Origin: an uncultured Flavobacteriales bacterium
GTDB lineage: Bacteria > Bacteroidota > Bacteroidia > Flavobacteriales_D > Crocinitomicaceae
Length of the DNA stretch: 64,000 nucleotides
NCBI GenBank assembly: GCA_913054135.1
Contig: CAJXJK010000003.1
Coordinates: forward strand, 248,001-312,000
Direction of reading: 5' to 3'
The notes below the pieces were generated by a model that saw nothing but the letters and a program-made list of their open reading frames with translations, was not told where the DNA came from and made no database searches. Shown here one piece after another: positions 45,502-54,195 of this stretch (positions are counted from its first letter, which is position 1; each line of letters opens with the position of its first letter). The translations under genes were made by a program, and so were the position numbers.

Positions 45502-45576
45502 TACTTGGTACCCAAGAGCCACTCTCAACCTTAATTAGCTAAGAGATTCTTGGTCAATAGTTTTCTAAATAACCTC

Positions 45577-45669
45577 CTAGTTTTTGTCAGTTCGTTGTAT
45601 TGCAAAGAAAAAGCCTATTCCAAAAAGTAAAGTTATTATACCGGCGAATATGGGAATGAAATCAGTCAT
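45577..45669 (-). CDS. 30-residue single-helix membrane protein
   Basis: An ATG at 45669 opens a frame of 30 residues, MTDFIPIFAGIITLLFGIGF and onward to AIQRTDKN, then TAG. It is one transmembrane helix with a charged tail. The start lies inside the stop region of the upstream 61-residue membrane gene (8-base overlap), as expected for translational coupling. It is too short for routine gene calling, and nothing is known of its function. Confidence 0.45.
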   Translation of the reverse strand: MTDFIPIFAGIITLLFGIGFFFAIQRTDKN

Positions 45670-45847
45670 TTTTAGATTTATTTATTAGTTTGAGATAAAT
45701 ACCAAAGGCTAGAATTGAAGGAACCCAGAGGCCAATGAAAGTTGCTGCTGACTCTTCCCCTTGAAAAAAAAGTATTTCAGAATAGATAAGCGATAAAATC
45801 GCGGCAATAAACAAGAGTTTGTCTGCAATTGAGAATTTTTTGAACAT
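45662..45847 (-). CDS. 61-residue two-helix membrane protein
   Basis: The ATG at 45847 (MFKKFSIADKLLFIAAIL) gives 61 residues with two transmembrane helices (about 10-27 and 36-52, ATFIGLWVPSILAFGIYLKLI) joined by a short loop. A longer frame starting at 45955 is rejected because it runs through the terminator arm and has atypical composition. The downstream 30-residue gene overlaps it by eight bases. Neither belongs to a family I recognise; the pair may be a small membrane complex. Confidence 0.6.
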   Translation of the reverse strand: MFKKFSIADKLLFIAAILSLIYSEILFFQGEESAATFIGLWVPSILAFGIYLKLINKSKND

Positions 45848-45953
45848 AATTTTAATTTGATGTAGTAGATATGTAGTACACCAATAAAACAGTGTGAAGC
45901 AAACTTTGTTCGAAATTCTGTATTTGCAATTGCCTAGGAGAAAACTTTTAGGC

Positions 45954-45990
45954 ACAAAAAAACCCCCACTTGTGCAGTGGAGGTTTCAGT
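45954..45990 (-). terminator. Intrinsic terminator of the universal stress gene
   Basis: Read on the minus strand, AACCTCCACT and AGTGGGGGTT pair with one mismatch, followed by a run of seven T. It ends the gene whose stop is at 46010. Confidence 0.8.
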
Positions 45991-46009
45991 ATAATTTAAA
46001 TACTTAATA

Positions 46010-46840
46010 TCAAGTAAATATTGTTTGGTATGAGTTCGTTGCATCAATTGGGTTAACAACCAATACTGGAATTTGAGCTTCATTAGTAATCATGTACTGC
46101 TCATGGTTAGATCCAAATAAACCTAATAATTGATTTTTCTGAAGGTTCATGATAGCAATTAAATCAGCGTCTACCTTAACAGCATGTTTCACTACCTCTT
46201 TGTCAAATCCTGAAGATTCAGCAAGTGTAGTTGTAACATCAATTCCTCTTTCATTAAAGAACTTGTTAGCGAAAACAATATTCGCTTTAACTGTATGCTT
46301 TAAAAACTCATCTGATTCATCCGGAATAATAACGTGAACTCTTGAATCAAAATATTGAGCAATGTTAGCTACTAAAGTTAATTTCTGTTTCGTTTCTTTA
46401 TGAAGATCTAAAGGCACAACAATGTCGTCATATCCTGAATCGTTGATGTCGTTCTCTTGAACAATAACAAATGGAGCGGGTGAGCTCGTAACAACTTTTA
46501 AAGCGTGACTACCTGTGATATGCTGCCATCCTGTAGCACCATGCGTACCCATGAATATTAGTTCTGCACCAATTTCTACTGCGAAATCAGCTATATCATC
46601 AAATATGTTTCCTACCCTTACGTGATTCACTAAATCGCCATCTGGCGCTTTTGATGACGCCTTGGCAGCAGAAGTTGCTGCTTCAAGTTTACCTTTTGCC
46701 TCTTTAATTTCATCATTTTTTGCAACTACATGCAGTATATGCACCTCAGCATTTACAACTTTTGCTGTAACTAATGCGTGATGTATTGCATTGTCGGCAA
46801 CTTCAGTAAAATCATAGGGAACGATTAATTTCTTCTTCAT
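46010..46840 (-). CDS. Universal stress protein, two UspA domains
   Basis: This 276-residue cytoplasmic protein has two UspA-type domains in tandem (about 1-140 and 145-276). The first begins KKLIVPYDFTEVADNAIHHAL and has the nucleotide-binding pattern GTHGATGWQHITGSHA-x-x-VV (G-2x-G-9x-G-S). The second ends with ALIMNLQ-like and LGLFGSNHEQYMITNEAQIPVLVV, a degenerate version of the same motif. Usp proteins bind ATP and respond to starvation or oxygen stress. A -7 box is visible upstream. Confidence 0.92.
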   Translation of the reverse strand: MKKKLIVPYDFTEVADNAIHHALVTAKVVNAEVHILHVVAKNDEIKEAKGKLEAATSAAKASSKAPDGDLVNHVRVGNIFDDIADFAVEIGAELIFMGTHGATGWQHITGSHALKVVTSSPAPFVIVQENDINDSGYDDIVVPLDLHKETKQKLTLVANIAQYFDSRVHVIIPDESDEFLKHTVKANIVFANKFFNERGIDVTTTLAESSGFDKEVVKHAVKVDADLIAIMNLQKNQLLGLFGSNHEQYMITNEAQIPVLVVNPIDATNSYQTIFT

Positions 46841-46872
46841 ACTAAAAGTGGTTTTCTAGGTTTTATTTTATG

Positions 46873-46880
46873 CAAATCTA
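46873..46880 (-). promoter_or_regulatory. -7 box of the universal stress gene
   Basis: TAGATTTG on the minus strand fits TAnnTTTG, 32 bases before the ATG at 46840. The -33 element is not clear. Confidence 0.4.
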
Positions 46881-46928
46881 TTCAAAAATAGATTTTGGTG
46901 CTTTTAATTTAATAATAAATAGCCAAAT

Positions 46929-47870
46929 TCAGCCAAGTATTTGTTCATTATCATCAAGAATGTCATCATTGGCTATTACTTTCTTTGGATTCTTTCTCTG
47001 TTTAATGTAGCCATTCAAAAATATGGAAGCAATGATAATGACGCCTCCAACATAGAAGCCGGTTGACATATTCTCTTTTGTTGAACCTCTAACTCCGGCA
47101 ATAATCAAGGCAATAATAATCGTGTAAATTGGCTCCATGTTTACACTCATGCTAACGGTAAAAGGTGTAACATGTTTCATTACCCAAACGGACACCATAA
47201 AAGCTATGGTAGTGCAAACCACACCTAAAATTGTAAGATAGCCCCAGTCAGTTAATGAAACATTCATTATTTCACCATTAATTTGACCACCAATGGCGAG
47301 AATGACAGCAAGTGTCAAAAAGCCTCCAAGCATTTCATATTTGGTAATTTTAAAAGAGCTGATTTTAGAAATGAACTTCCCGTTTGCCACCGTGAAAAAC
47401 GCAGCAAAAAACGCAGACAACAATCCGTATTTAATGCCTTCGGCATATTGTGTTTCGAATCCAAAAATGATAATGATACCAGCCATTATTGCAAGACTCA
47501 GAATAACCTCACTAAGTAAAACCTTTCGTTTAAAAAGAATGGGTTCTAGAAAAGAAGTAAATAAAGTAGAGCTCGACATACAAACTACCCCAATTGAAAC
47601 AGTACTCACTTTGATTGAATAGAAAAAGCAGAACCAATGTAAACCAACTATAACCCCGGTACCTAAAAGAAAAAGTAATTCTTTAGGGCTCAGCTTCTTA
47701 CTTTCTTTAATGAAAAGACCGACAAACAAAAGTGAAACAAATGAAATACCAGTTCTGAAGAAAGTAATCTTTTCAGCCGAAACTTCAATCTCATCACCCA
47801 AAATACCCGTGATACCCCAAACGAGGACAATGATGTGAAGTATTAGATAGTATTTAAATTTTCCTTGCAT
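46929..47870 (-). CDS. EamA/DMT family transporter
   Basis: The ATG at 47870 (MQGKFKYYLILHIIVLVWGITG) gives 313 residues; a start 39 bases upstream lies in a terminator hairpin and is rejected. Ten hydrophobic helices in two EamA halves are visible (ILGDEIEVSAEKITFFRT in the first, AFFTVANGKFISKISSFKITKYEML at the second). EamA proteins export amino acids or metabolites; the substrate is unknown. The ATG directly follows the T-tract of a terminator, so it depends on escape or a separate promoter. Confidence 0.88.
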   Translation of the reverse strand: MQGKFKYYLILHIIVLVWGITGILGDEIEVSAEKITFFRTGISFVSLLFVGLFIKESKKLSPKELLFLLGTGVIVGLHWFCFFYSIKVSTVSIGVVCMSSSTLFTSFLEPILFKRKVLLSEVILSLAIMAGIIIIFGFETQYAEGIKYGLLSAFFAAFFTVANGKFISKISSFKITKYEMLGGFLTLAVILAIGGQINGEIMNVSLTDWGYLTILGVVCTTIAFMVSVWVMKHVTPFTVSMSVNMEPIYTIIIALIIAGVRGSTKENMSTGFYVGGVIIIASIFLNGYIKQRKNPKKVIANDDILDDNEQILG

Positions 47871-47906
47871 AAAAAATCCCCCATCAAGCTTTAGCCTAAT
47901 GGGGGA
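47871..47906 (-). terminator. Intrinsic terminator abutting the EamA start
   Basis: Read on the minus strand, TCCCCCAT pairs perfectly with ATGGGGGA across a 14-base loop and is followed by TTTTTT directly joined to the EamA ATG at 47870. Confidence 0.75.
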
Positions 47907-47935
47907 CAAATATCAATTAAAAAAACTGGGAAGTA

Positions 47936-48592
47936 CTACTTGATTCCTTCTTTTTTCTTAACTACTTCTTGTATGACTCCTTCTTGAGTTTTAATTTCCT
48001 CTTTCTTAGTCTCTTGATCTTTTTTACCTTGTTCTATCGCTTTCTCATTTTCTTCAATCTTTTTCTTGTAATCTTCAATTTCCTTCTCCATTTTTTCTTG
48101 ATCTTTTTCAAGGTCTTCGAGTTCTTTCTCCTTGTCCTTCAAAATCTTCTCTTCTTCCTTCTCCATTTCATAGACAAATACTGTAGCAGTTTTAACACCC
48201 CAAGTTTTGAGTATGCTCTCCATCACCTTAAATTGGCTGCTGTGTTCAGAAGAGCTTAAGTATGCTCCACCTAAATCTACCGCGATCAATGCTTTTGAAC
48301 CGTCTTCACCGTTTTCAACCACGGTTCCGAAAACGTCAAAGGTGTTCTCACCCATTTGTTTATTCTTACAATCATCTGACTTCATTATGCCCTTTTTGTC
48401 AGAATAGCTTCCTTTCCAACTTTTGAATAAGTCTTTCAGTTCCTTTTCGGTTGTTTTTTTATCTGCGTATGGAATTTCTATTTCAAAGCCATTTTTTCCT
48501 CCATCAATGTTAACGTTCGTTTCAGTAACGCCAACTTGCGCGAATGATCCTAAAGTAAAAAATACGGCTGCTAGTGTAAATAATTTTTTCAT
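47936..48592 (-). CDS. Secreted coiled-coil protein of unknown function
   Basis: This 218-residue protein has a signal peptide (MKKLFTLAAVFFTLGSFAQ), a globular region (about 20-140, with FEIEIPYADKKTTEKELKDLFKSWKG, then ENTFDVFGTVVE and ALIAVDLGGAYLSS), and a long charged coiled coil (about 145-218, heptads of EKEEEKILKDKEKELEDLEKD). The architecture suggests an envelope spacer or an assembly factor, but no family is known to me. It is the upstream gene to the EamA transporter, separated by a terminator. Confidence 0.75.
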   Translation of the reverse strand: MKKLFTLAAVFFTLGSFAQVGVTETNVNIDGGKNGFEIEIPYADKKTTEKELKDLFKSWKGSYSDKKGIMKSDDCKNKQMGENTFDVFGTVVENGEDGSKALIAVDLGGAYLSSSEHSSQFKVMESILKTWGVKTATVFVYEMEKEEEKILKDKEKELEDLEKDQEKMEKEIEDYKKKIEENEKAIEQGKKDQETKKEEIKTQEGVIQEVVKKKEGIK

Positions 48593-48696
48593 CTTTTGTT
48601 TTTCTTTATGAGTCCCAACATGGGGGCTTTGTTTAAAATTAAGAATTTTACACTAATGGGCAAAATCCGTACCATATAATAACTAATTTTACTCTC

Positions 48697-49827
48697 TTGC
48701 AGTTCAAGGATGTCATATCAAGCGATAAAGTTGTCAAGCTCTTACTCAAAGAAGTGAAGTCTGACCGAGTGAGCCATGCTCAAATGCTATTGGGCCCTGA
48801 AGGAGCAGCTAAACTTCCTTTGGCAGTTGCATTTAGTCAATATCTGCTTTGCGACAATCCTTCAACAAAAGATTCTTGTGGTGAATGTCCAAATTGCCAA
48901 AAAGTTTCTTCTTTGACACACCCTGACTTGCATTTCGTTTATCCAGTGGTGATTTCGAAAACCGATCACGTCTCTTCATCAGATGATGTTAGGGCTGAAT
49001 GGAACGATATCCTCACGAAACAGAAATATTTCAATGTTGATTCATGGTTAGATAAACTAGATAATGCAGGTAAAAACCCAATCATTGGTGTTGAAGAGAG
49101 CAGACAAATCATGAAAAAACTATCTCTAAAAGCTTACGGAGATAAATACAAAATCATGATAATTTGGTTGCCAGAAAGAATGAATGCTCAGGCTGCCAAC
49201 AAAATGTTGAAGTTACTTGAAGAACCGCCTGAAAAAACTATTTTCTTGCTAGTTTGTGATAATGCCGAAGCTATTTTGCCCACAATAATCTCGAGAACAC
49301 AAATTATTAATGTGCCAGCTGCAGACAATAATCAGATTGCCAAGTTCATCAAGAAAAAATATGGTGTAGATCAATCTATCGCAGAGTCTGTTTCAGCCCT
49401 GAGTCAAGGCAACATTGTTGAGGCAATTAATGCAGTTCAAGGTGATAAGGCTCATCATGCATACTTCGAATTGTTTGTTAAACTTATGCGATCTGCATAT
49501 GCGGCAAATCCGAATGATTTGATTGCCGTTAGTGAAGAAGTGGCTGCAATGGATAAAGAAAAGCAAAAGAACTTCGTTAAATACGGCTTGCATATTTTCA
49601 GAGAAAGCATGATTATGAATTATATGAATGATCAGTTGCTTAATTTGAGAAATGAGGAAAAGGCCTTTTTACAAAAGTTTGCCAAATTCATCAATAATCA
49701 AAATATCTCAGAACTGATTGAAGAGTTCAACTTGGCTTACTATCATCTTGAAAGAAATGCGAATTCGAAAATTCTGTTTACTGATTTAGTCATCAAGCTA
49801 ACAAAACTAGTACGTAAAGGCGTGTAA
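48697..49827 (+). CDS. holB: DNA polymerase III delta' subunit
   Basis: This 376-residue AAA+ protein is the clamp-loader delta' subunit. The start is the TTG at 48697 because MQFKDVISSDKVVKLLL matches the family and no in-frame ATG is near. It has SHAQMLLGPEGAAKLPLA in place of a normal P-loop, a zinc-binding cysteine set (CDNPSTKDSCGECPNCQK), and the AANKMLKLLEEPPEKT and SRTQ sensor motifs. Delta' has no ATPase activity of its own. It stands at the head of a group with ricT and gldH. Confidence 0.93.
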   Translation: MQFKDVISSDKVVKLLLKEVKSDRVSHAQMLLGPEGAAKLPLAVAFSQYLLCDNPSTKDSCGECPNCQKVSSLTHPDLHFVYPVVISKTDHVSSSDDVRAEWNDILTKQKYFNVDSWLDKLDNAGKNPIIGVEESRQIMKKLSLKAYGDKYKIMIIWLPERMNAQAANKMLKLLEEPPEKTIFLLVCDNAEAILPTIISRTQIINVPAADNNQIAKFIKKKYGVDQSIAESVSALSQGNIVEAINAVQGDKAHHAYFELFVKLMRSAYAANPNDLIAVSEEVAAMDKEKQKNFVKYGLHIFRESMIMNYMNDQLLNLRNEEKAFLQKFAKFINNQNISELIEEFNLAYYHLERNANSKILFTDLVIKLTKLVRKGV

Positions 49828-49866
49828 CCTTTGGCTCACATTTTGGTAAACTACTAAAAACAAACA

Positions 49867-51069
49867 GTGAGAAAACTCTTATTATTCTTTCTATTACTAA
49901 GTGTTCAAATTTCATTATTTGCGCAATTGCTTTCTGAAGCTGAATTGAAGAATCAGAAGGTTTATAAGAGTTTGACTGAGGCGCTAAAAGAACCAGAATT
50001 GGTAGTTGTTTTAGACCTTTCTTCTAAAGATCTTAAAAGCTTGCCCCCAGCAATTGAGAAATTTAAAAACTTACAATGGTTAGATGTCTCGAAGAATGAT
50101 CTAATTGACGTTCCAAATGAAATCACATCATTCACAAAGCTTCAGGTGCTAAGGCTGAATGATAATGCTATAGCGCAATTACCTGCAGATATCGGAAACC
50201 TTTCAACCCTACGTGAGCTAAGCTTGCACAAAAACAAACTAACAGTTTTGCCTGAAAGTATTGGCAAACTCCATGGTCTCAGTAAACTTGATGCCTATGT
50301 GAATAATCTTACCAAGTTGCCTGAGTCAATTGGAGATTTAGAGAATTTGATAGTTGTAGATTTATATGTCAACGATCTTTCAAAACTGCCTGAATCTTTT
50401 CAAAACCTAGACAATTTAGAAGCCCTTTATTTGGGCTCAAATCGTATTAAACAATTTCCTAAAGTATTGTATTCTTTGAAAGAGCTGGCAATTCTTGACT
50501 TAGGCGATAATCAAATAAAAAAATTACCAAGAGAAATTTCAAACCTAAATCAGCTTGAGTTTGCTTTTTTTTACGAGAATAAAATGAAGAAACTACCTAC
50601 TGAAATAGGTGCCCTAGAGTCTTTGGTAGAAATTGATTTGAGTGATAACAAGATTACTAAACTACCCGCTTCAATTGGTGATCTTCAGTCTCTAAAAGAA
50701 CTTAATTTAGATTACAACAAGCTGCGTGAAATTCCGAAAGAGATAGGAAAAATTAAAGACATAGAGTCCGTTCATTTGTCATCAAACAGAATTCAGGTGA
50801 TTCCTGATGAAATTGGAGAAATGAACAGTTTAATGCAAATAACTTTGGATGAAAATCCAATAACCATTTTGCCTGAAGCACTTTTTAAGTTGTCATCCCT
50901 TCGACTACTAGATATCTCAGGAACCTCAATACTTTCAGTGCCCTCAGCAGTTGGAGAATTGGAGAATTTAGAGATTCTCAATCTAGGAGATTTAGGATTC
51001 GACCAGACTCAAATTAATGCTATAAAGTCTTACTTACCAAGAGCTAACAGAGTTCAAGTTGTCTTCTGA
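49867..51069 (+). CDS. Secreted leucine-rich-repeat protein
   Basis: This 400-residue protein starts at GTG (MRKLLLFFLLLSVQISLFAQ), forming a signal peptide. Residues about 50-395 are some 15 leucine-rich repeats of 23 residues (for example NLQWLDVSKNDLIDVPNEI, TLRELSLHKNKLTVLPESIGKL), of the bacterial IGxLxxL type. LRR solenoids bind proteins or glycans. No type IX domain is present at the C-terminus, so it may stay periplasmic or at the outer membrane. It lies between holB and ricT, where Flavobacteria often have no gene. Confidence 0.88.
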   Translation: MRKLLLFFLLLSVQISLFAQLLSEAELKNQKVYKSLTEALKEPELVVVLDLSSKDLKSLPPAIEKFKNLQWLDVSKNDLIDVPNEITSFTKLQVLRLNDNAIAQLPADIGNLSTLRELSLHKNKLTVLPESIGKLHGLSKLDAYVNNLTKLPESIGDLENLIVVDLYVNDLSKLPESFQNLDNLEALYLGSNRIKQFPKVLYSLKELAILDLGDNQIKKLPREISNLNQLEFAFFYENKMKKLPTEIGALESLVEIDLSDNKITKLPASIGDLQSLKELNLDYNKLREIPKEIGKIKDIESVHLSSNRIQVIPDEIGEMNSLMQITLDENPITILPEALFKLSSLRLLDISGTSILSVPSAVGELENLEILNLGDLGFDQTQINAIKSYLPRANRVQVVF

Positions 51070-51101
51070 TTGAAAAAGACAAAATCCTCAAGCAAAAATC
51101 G

Positions 51102-51109
51102 TAACTTTG
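51102..51109 (+). promoter_or_regulatory. -7 box of the ricT-gldH group
   Basis: TAACTTTG fits TAnnTTTG and lies 19 bases before the ATG at 51129. The -33 region is not evident. Confidence 0.45.
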
Positions 51110-51128
51110 GTACACAAATATTTTTACA

Positions 51129-52577
51129 ATGGGATGCACAAATTGTTCAACAGGGAACGGAGTGCCGAATGGATGTAAAAGTAATGGTGCTTGTGGCACT
51201 GGCGGATGTGATAAATTAGCAGTATACGACTGGTTGGCTGATGTAGAATTACCAAACGGTTTAAGTACTTACGATATAATAGAAGTAAGATTCAAGAGTT
51301 CAAGAAAGGCTTTTTTTAGAAATTTAAAAGCTGTGAATCTTCAAGTAGGAGACGTGGTAGTTGTAGAGGCGAGCCCAGGACATGATGTCGGGATTGTATC
51401 TGTAGCAGGCGAATTAGCTAGAATTCAAGTCAGAAAAAAGGCACCAAACTTTAAAGCTCATGAGGCAAGAAACGTAGTTAGAAAGGCAACTGCCGAAGAC
51501 GTTTCTAAGTGGAAAGATTATAGAGAACGTGAGAAAAAAACCATGTTCAAGTCAAGAGAGATTGCTTCTCAATTGGCTTTGAAGATGAAAATTTCTGACA
51601 TAGAATATCAGGGAGACGGTAATAAAGCCACCTTCTATTATACTGCTGAAGACAGAGTAGATTTCAGACAACTTATTAGAGAATTAGCAGACGAATTCAA
51701 GGTTAGAGTTGAAATGAAACAAATTGGTGTTCGTCAAGAAGCTGCCCGTTTAGGCGGAATCGGTTCTTGCGGACGTGAATTATGCTGCTCAACTTGGTTG
51801 ACAGATTTTAGGTCTGTTTCAACTGCTTCTGCTAGGTATCAGCAACTTTCACTAAACCCGCAAAAACTTGCAGGTCAATGCGGAAAATTAAAATGTTGCT
51901 TGAACTATGAGTTAGACGCTTATGTTGATGCACTCAAGAAATTCCCGAAGGCGGACATAAAACTACATACCGAAAAAGGAGTTGCTTTTCATGCGAAAAC
52001 GGATGTTTTCAAAGAGCAAATGTGGTACATTCAACAAGATAAAGATTCAAAAGTTCCAGGAACATTTGTACCCTTATCGCCAGAACGCGTTAAAGAAATA
52101 ATCGCCCTCAACAAAGAAGGAAAAAAACCTACAGATCTTAAAGACTTTATGGTTGAAATAGTTGAGGCTGAGCCTGACTATACAAATGTTGTAGGTCAAG
52201 ATAGCTTGAATCGTTTTGACAATGTTTTCAAGAGAAAGAAAAAGAAGAAGAAAAAAGGAGGCAATAGAAATAATCCTCAAAATAAGCACCAAAACGCTAA
52301 AGGTAAAAAGCCACAAAACAATAACAAACCTGGCGAAAAGAAGCAAGACGGACAGAAGAAACAGGGAGGACAGCAAAACAAGAACTTCAAGAAAAAGAAC
52401 AACAATAATCGCGGAAAGAATAACGGCCCTAAGAAGGAAGGTTCAAACCAAAACAAGAATAATCCTCAAGGAAACAAGCCAAATAACAACAAGAATAGAC
52501 CGCCAAAAAAGAATAACAATAACCGTCCGAAAAAGCAGAATAACAACAAGCCAAATAATGATAAAAAGGAAGACTAA
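51129..52577 (+). CDS. ricT: PSP1 domain protein (RicT/YaaT homologue) with low-complexity tail
   Basis: This 482-residue protein has a cysteine-rich N-terminus (MGCTNCSTGNGVPNGCKSN), a PSP1 domain (about 50-280) and conserved pairs CGRELCCSTW and GQCGKLKCCLNYEL. In Bacillus RicT forms the Y-complex with iron-sulphur clusters and acts on mRNA processing; the same cysteine pattern is seen here. Residues about 368-482 are a K/N/Q/P-rich low-complexity tail, suggesting RNA or protein contacts. Its 3' end overlaps gldH by 20 bases. Confidence 0.9.
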   Translation: MGCTNCSTGNGVPNGCKSNGACGTGGCDKLAVYDWLADVELPNGLSTYDIIEVRFKSSRKAFFRNLKAVNLQVGDVVVVEASPGHDVGIVSVAGELARIQVRKKAPNFKAHEARNVVRKATAEDVSKWKDYREREKKTMFKSREIASQLALKMKISDIEYQGDGNKATFYYTAEDRVDFRQLIRELADEFKVRVEMKQIGVRQEAARLGGIGSCGRELCCSTWLTDFRSVSTASARYQQLSLNPQKLAGQCGKLKCCLNYELDAYVDALKKFPKADIKLHTEKGVAFHAKTDVFKEQMWYIQQDKDSKVPGTFVPLSPERVKEIIALNKEGKKPTDLKDFMVEIVEAEPDYTNVVGQDSLNRFDNVFKRKKKKKKKGGNRNNPQNKHQNAKGKKPQNNNKPGEKKQDGQKKQGGQQNKNFKKKNNNNRGKNNGPKKEGSNQNKNNPQGNKPNNNKNRPPKKNNNNRPKKQNNNKPNNDKKED

Positions 52578-53043
52578 AATAGCCACATTGCTTTTGTTTT
52601 CATTGTTTGCGTTTGCTTCATGTGATAGCAATCGCATCTATGATGAGAATTTTGAAGTTGGTGATGATGGTTGGGATAATGAAGACATCAAAACTTTTGA
52701 AATTGATATCTCAGATACAATTAGTGCTTTAGATCTTTACATCAATTTTAGAACGACAAGTGATTATCCTTACTCTAATATTTACTTGTTTTTGCACAGT
52801 GAATATCCTGACGGTTATACTGATAAAGATACGATTGAATATATCTTGGCGGCACCAGACGGTGAATGGTATGGTGAAAGTACAGGAACAGTGGTTGAGA
52901 ACAAAATGCTCATCTCAAGGGGAGGAAGGTTTGCAACTGCCGGTAAGTATATTTTCAAGGTTGAACATGCAATGAGAGAAGATGTTTTACCCGAAGTTCT
53001 TGATGTCGGCTTCACAGTTCAGTTGATGGAAATTGAAGAATAA
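52558..53043 (+). CDS. gldH: Gliding motility lipoprotein GldH
   Basis: This 161-residue protein starts at the ATG at 52558, 20 bases before the ricT stop. The lipoprotein signal is MIKRKTKIATLLLFSLFAFASC with the acylated cysteine at about residue 22. The mature part has the GldH pattern: YDENFEVGDDGWDNEDIKTFEIDI, NIYLFLHSEYPDG, LAAPDGEWYG, and a final FKVEHAMREDVLPEVLDVGFTV segment. GldH is needed for gliding in Flavobacterium and is linked to the type IX export motor. A long open frame before the ATG is only low-complexity sequence of ricT. Confidence 0.88.
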   Translation: MIKRKTKIATLLLFSLFAFASCDSNRIYDENFEVGDDGWDNEDIKTFEIDISDTISALDLYINFRTTSDYPYSNIYLFLHSEYPDGYTDKDTIEYILAAPDGEWYGESTGTVVENKMLISRGGRFATAGKYIFKVEHAMREDVLPEVLDVGFTVQLMEIEE

Positions 53044-53049
53044 TTGATC

Positions 53050-54195
53050 ATGAAAAAACTGCATTTTCATTCATTTGATGCGTTTCGTTTTTTCGCTTTT
53101 CTTAAAGTTTTTTTATTGCATGCGCCGTTAGTAATGGCGGCTTCAAACCCTGAATGGATTTCTTGGGCTAAAGAATACATCACTTATGGGGGTGGAATTG
53201 GTGTTAGCTTTTTCTTTGTATTAAGCGGTTTTCTGATCACCTATATTTTGACCTTCGATAAGATTCATCAAGGCAACATTAGTCCCAAACGTTTTTTCAT
53301 TAGAAGGGCATTTAGAATTTGGCCGCTATTTTATTTGATGGTTATAATTGCTATGATTATTCCGCCAGATTTTGCCGAGCACATTGGGTTTTATATGAAT
53401 GGCGGAGGATATGAACCTGACTGGCGTTACTCCTTTACGTTCACAGAGAATATTCATATGATAATGCAAGATAATGTGCCAAAGACAACACCCCTTTCGG
53501 TTTTTTGGTCGCTTTGCATTGAAGAACAGTTCTATATATTGTGGATGATCGTTTTCTTCTTCGTAAAACGAAAATGGATTCCAGTATTCTTGATTACTAG
53601 TGTACTATTTGCAATCGGATGGAGAGTTGCTGAACCTTATATCTATCAAAATGACCGAGTGACTTGGCACGGCTTGTTCTCAAACCTTGATTACTTTGCC
53701 GTGAGTGGTTTGCTTGGTTTCTACGTGGCCACGAGTTATGAAAAAATCGCCGCCTTTGTAAGTAAAATTCCACTTTGGGTAAGATGGTCATACGTCATTG
53801 GCGTAGTATTAATGATCATCTTTCTTGCAAAGATATTTGAACATGACATTTACATTTTAAAAGTCCTTTATTATACAATAACAGCCTTAGTTTTCACCGG
53901 TTTGCTTTTGGTCTTTGTTCCTCAAGACTCGAAGATCAGATTTTCAGATAAAAATGTGTTCACTAAACTCGGAAAGATAAGTTATGGTTTATATGTATAC
54001 CACATTATTTGGATACATGTGGTGTACAAGTTTTACAGAGATTATAGTATTGAGGTAGACAACATAAGAAATTACTTGCTATTCTTAATGATCACCTTTT
54101 CATTGACTGTTGTGACAAGTTATTTGTCATACAAGTTTTTTGAGATGCCAATATTGAGGGTCCGAGACAAACTCTTCCCAAACAAGAAGAGTTAA
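53050..54195 (+). CDS. Acyltransferase 3 family membrane protein
   Basis: The ATG at 53050 (MKKLHFHSFDAFRFFAFLKV) gives 381 residues with about ten hydrophobic helices. The acyltransferase-3 signature is visible: HSFDAFRFFAFLKVFLLHAPL with the conserved histidine, VSFFFVLSGFLITYIL, RRAFRIWPLFYL and the YHIIWIHV helix near the end. These enzymes move acyl groups onto extracellular glycans or lipids. It lies 6 bases after gldH and may be in the same operon; the link to motility is unproven. Confidence 0.88.
   Translation: MKKLHFHSFDAFRFFAFLKVFLLHAPLVMAASNPEWISWAKEYITYGGGIGVSFFFVLSGFLITYILTFDKIHQGNISPKRFFIRRAFRIWPLFYLMVIIAMIIPPDFAEHIGFYMNGGGYEPDWRYSFTFTENIHMIMQDNVPKTTPLSVFWSLCIEEQFYILWMIVFFFVKRKWIPVFLITSVLFAIGWRVAEPYIYQNDRVTWHGLFSNLDYFAVSGLLGFYVATSYEKIAAFVSKIPLWVRWSYVIGVVLMIIFLAKIFEHDIYILKVLYYTITALVFTGLLLVFVPQDSKIRFSDKNVFTKLGKISYGLYVYHIIWIHVVYKFYRDYSIEVDNIRNYLLFLMITFSLTVVTSYLSYKFFEMPILRVRDKLFPNKKS

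Noticed and set aside
45848-45955. Longer start of the 61-residue membrane gene
   Set aside because: The added residues run through the terminator of the upstream gene and have atypical composition.
47969-48259. A phenylalanine- and leucine-rich frame on the plus strand
   Set aside because: It is the antisense of the lysine- and glutamate-rich coiled coil of the gene at 47936; the composition is explained by that.
52216-52557. N-terminal extension of gldH by 114 residues
   Set aside because: The extension is out-of-frame reading of the ricT low-complexity tail. The lipoprotein signal begins at 52558.
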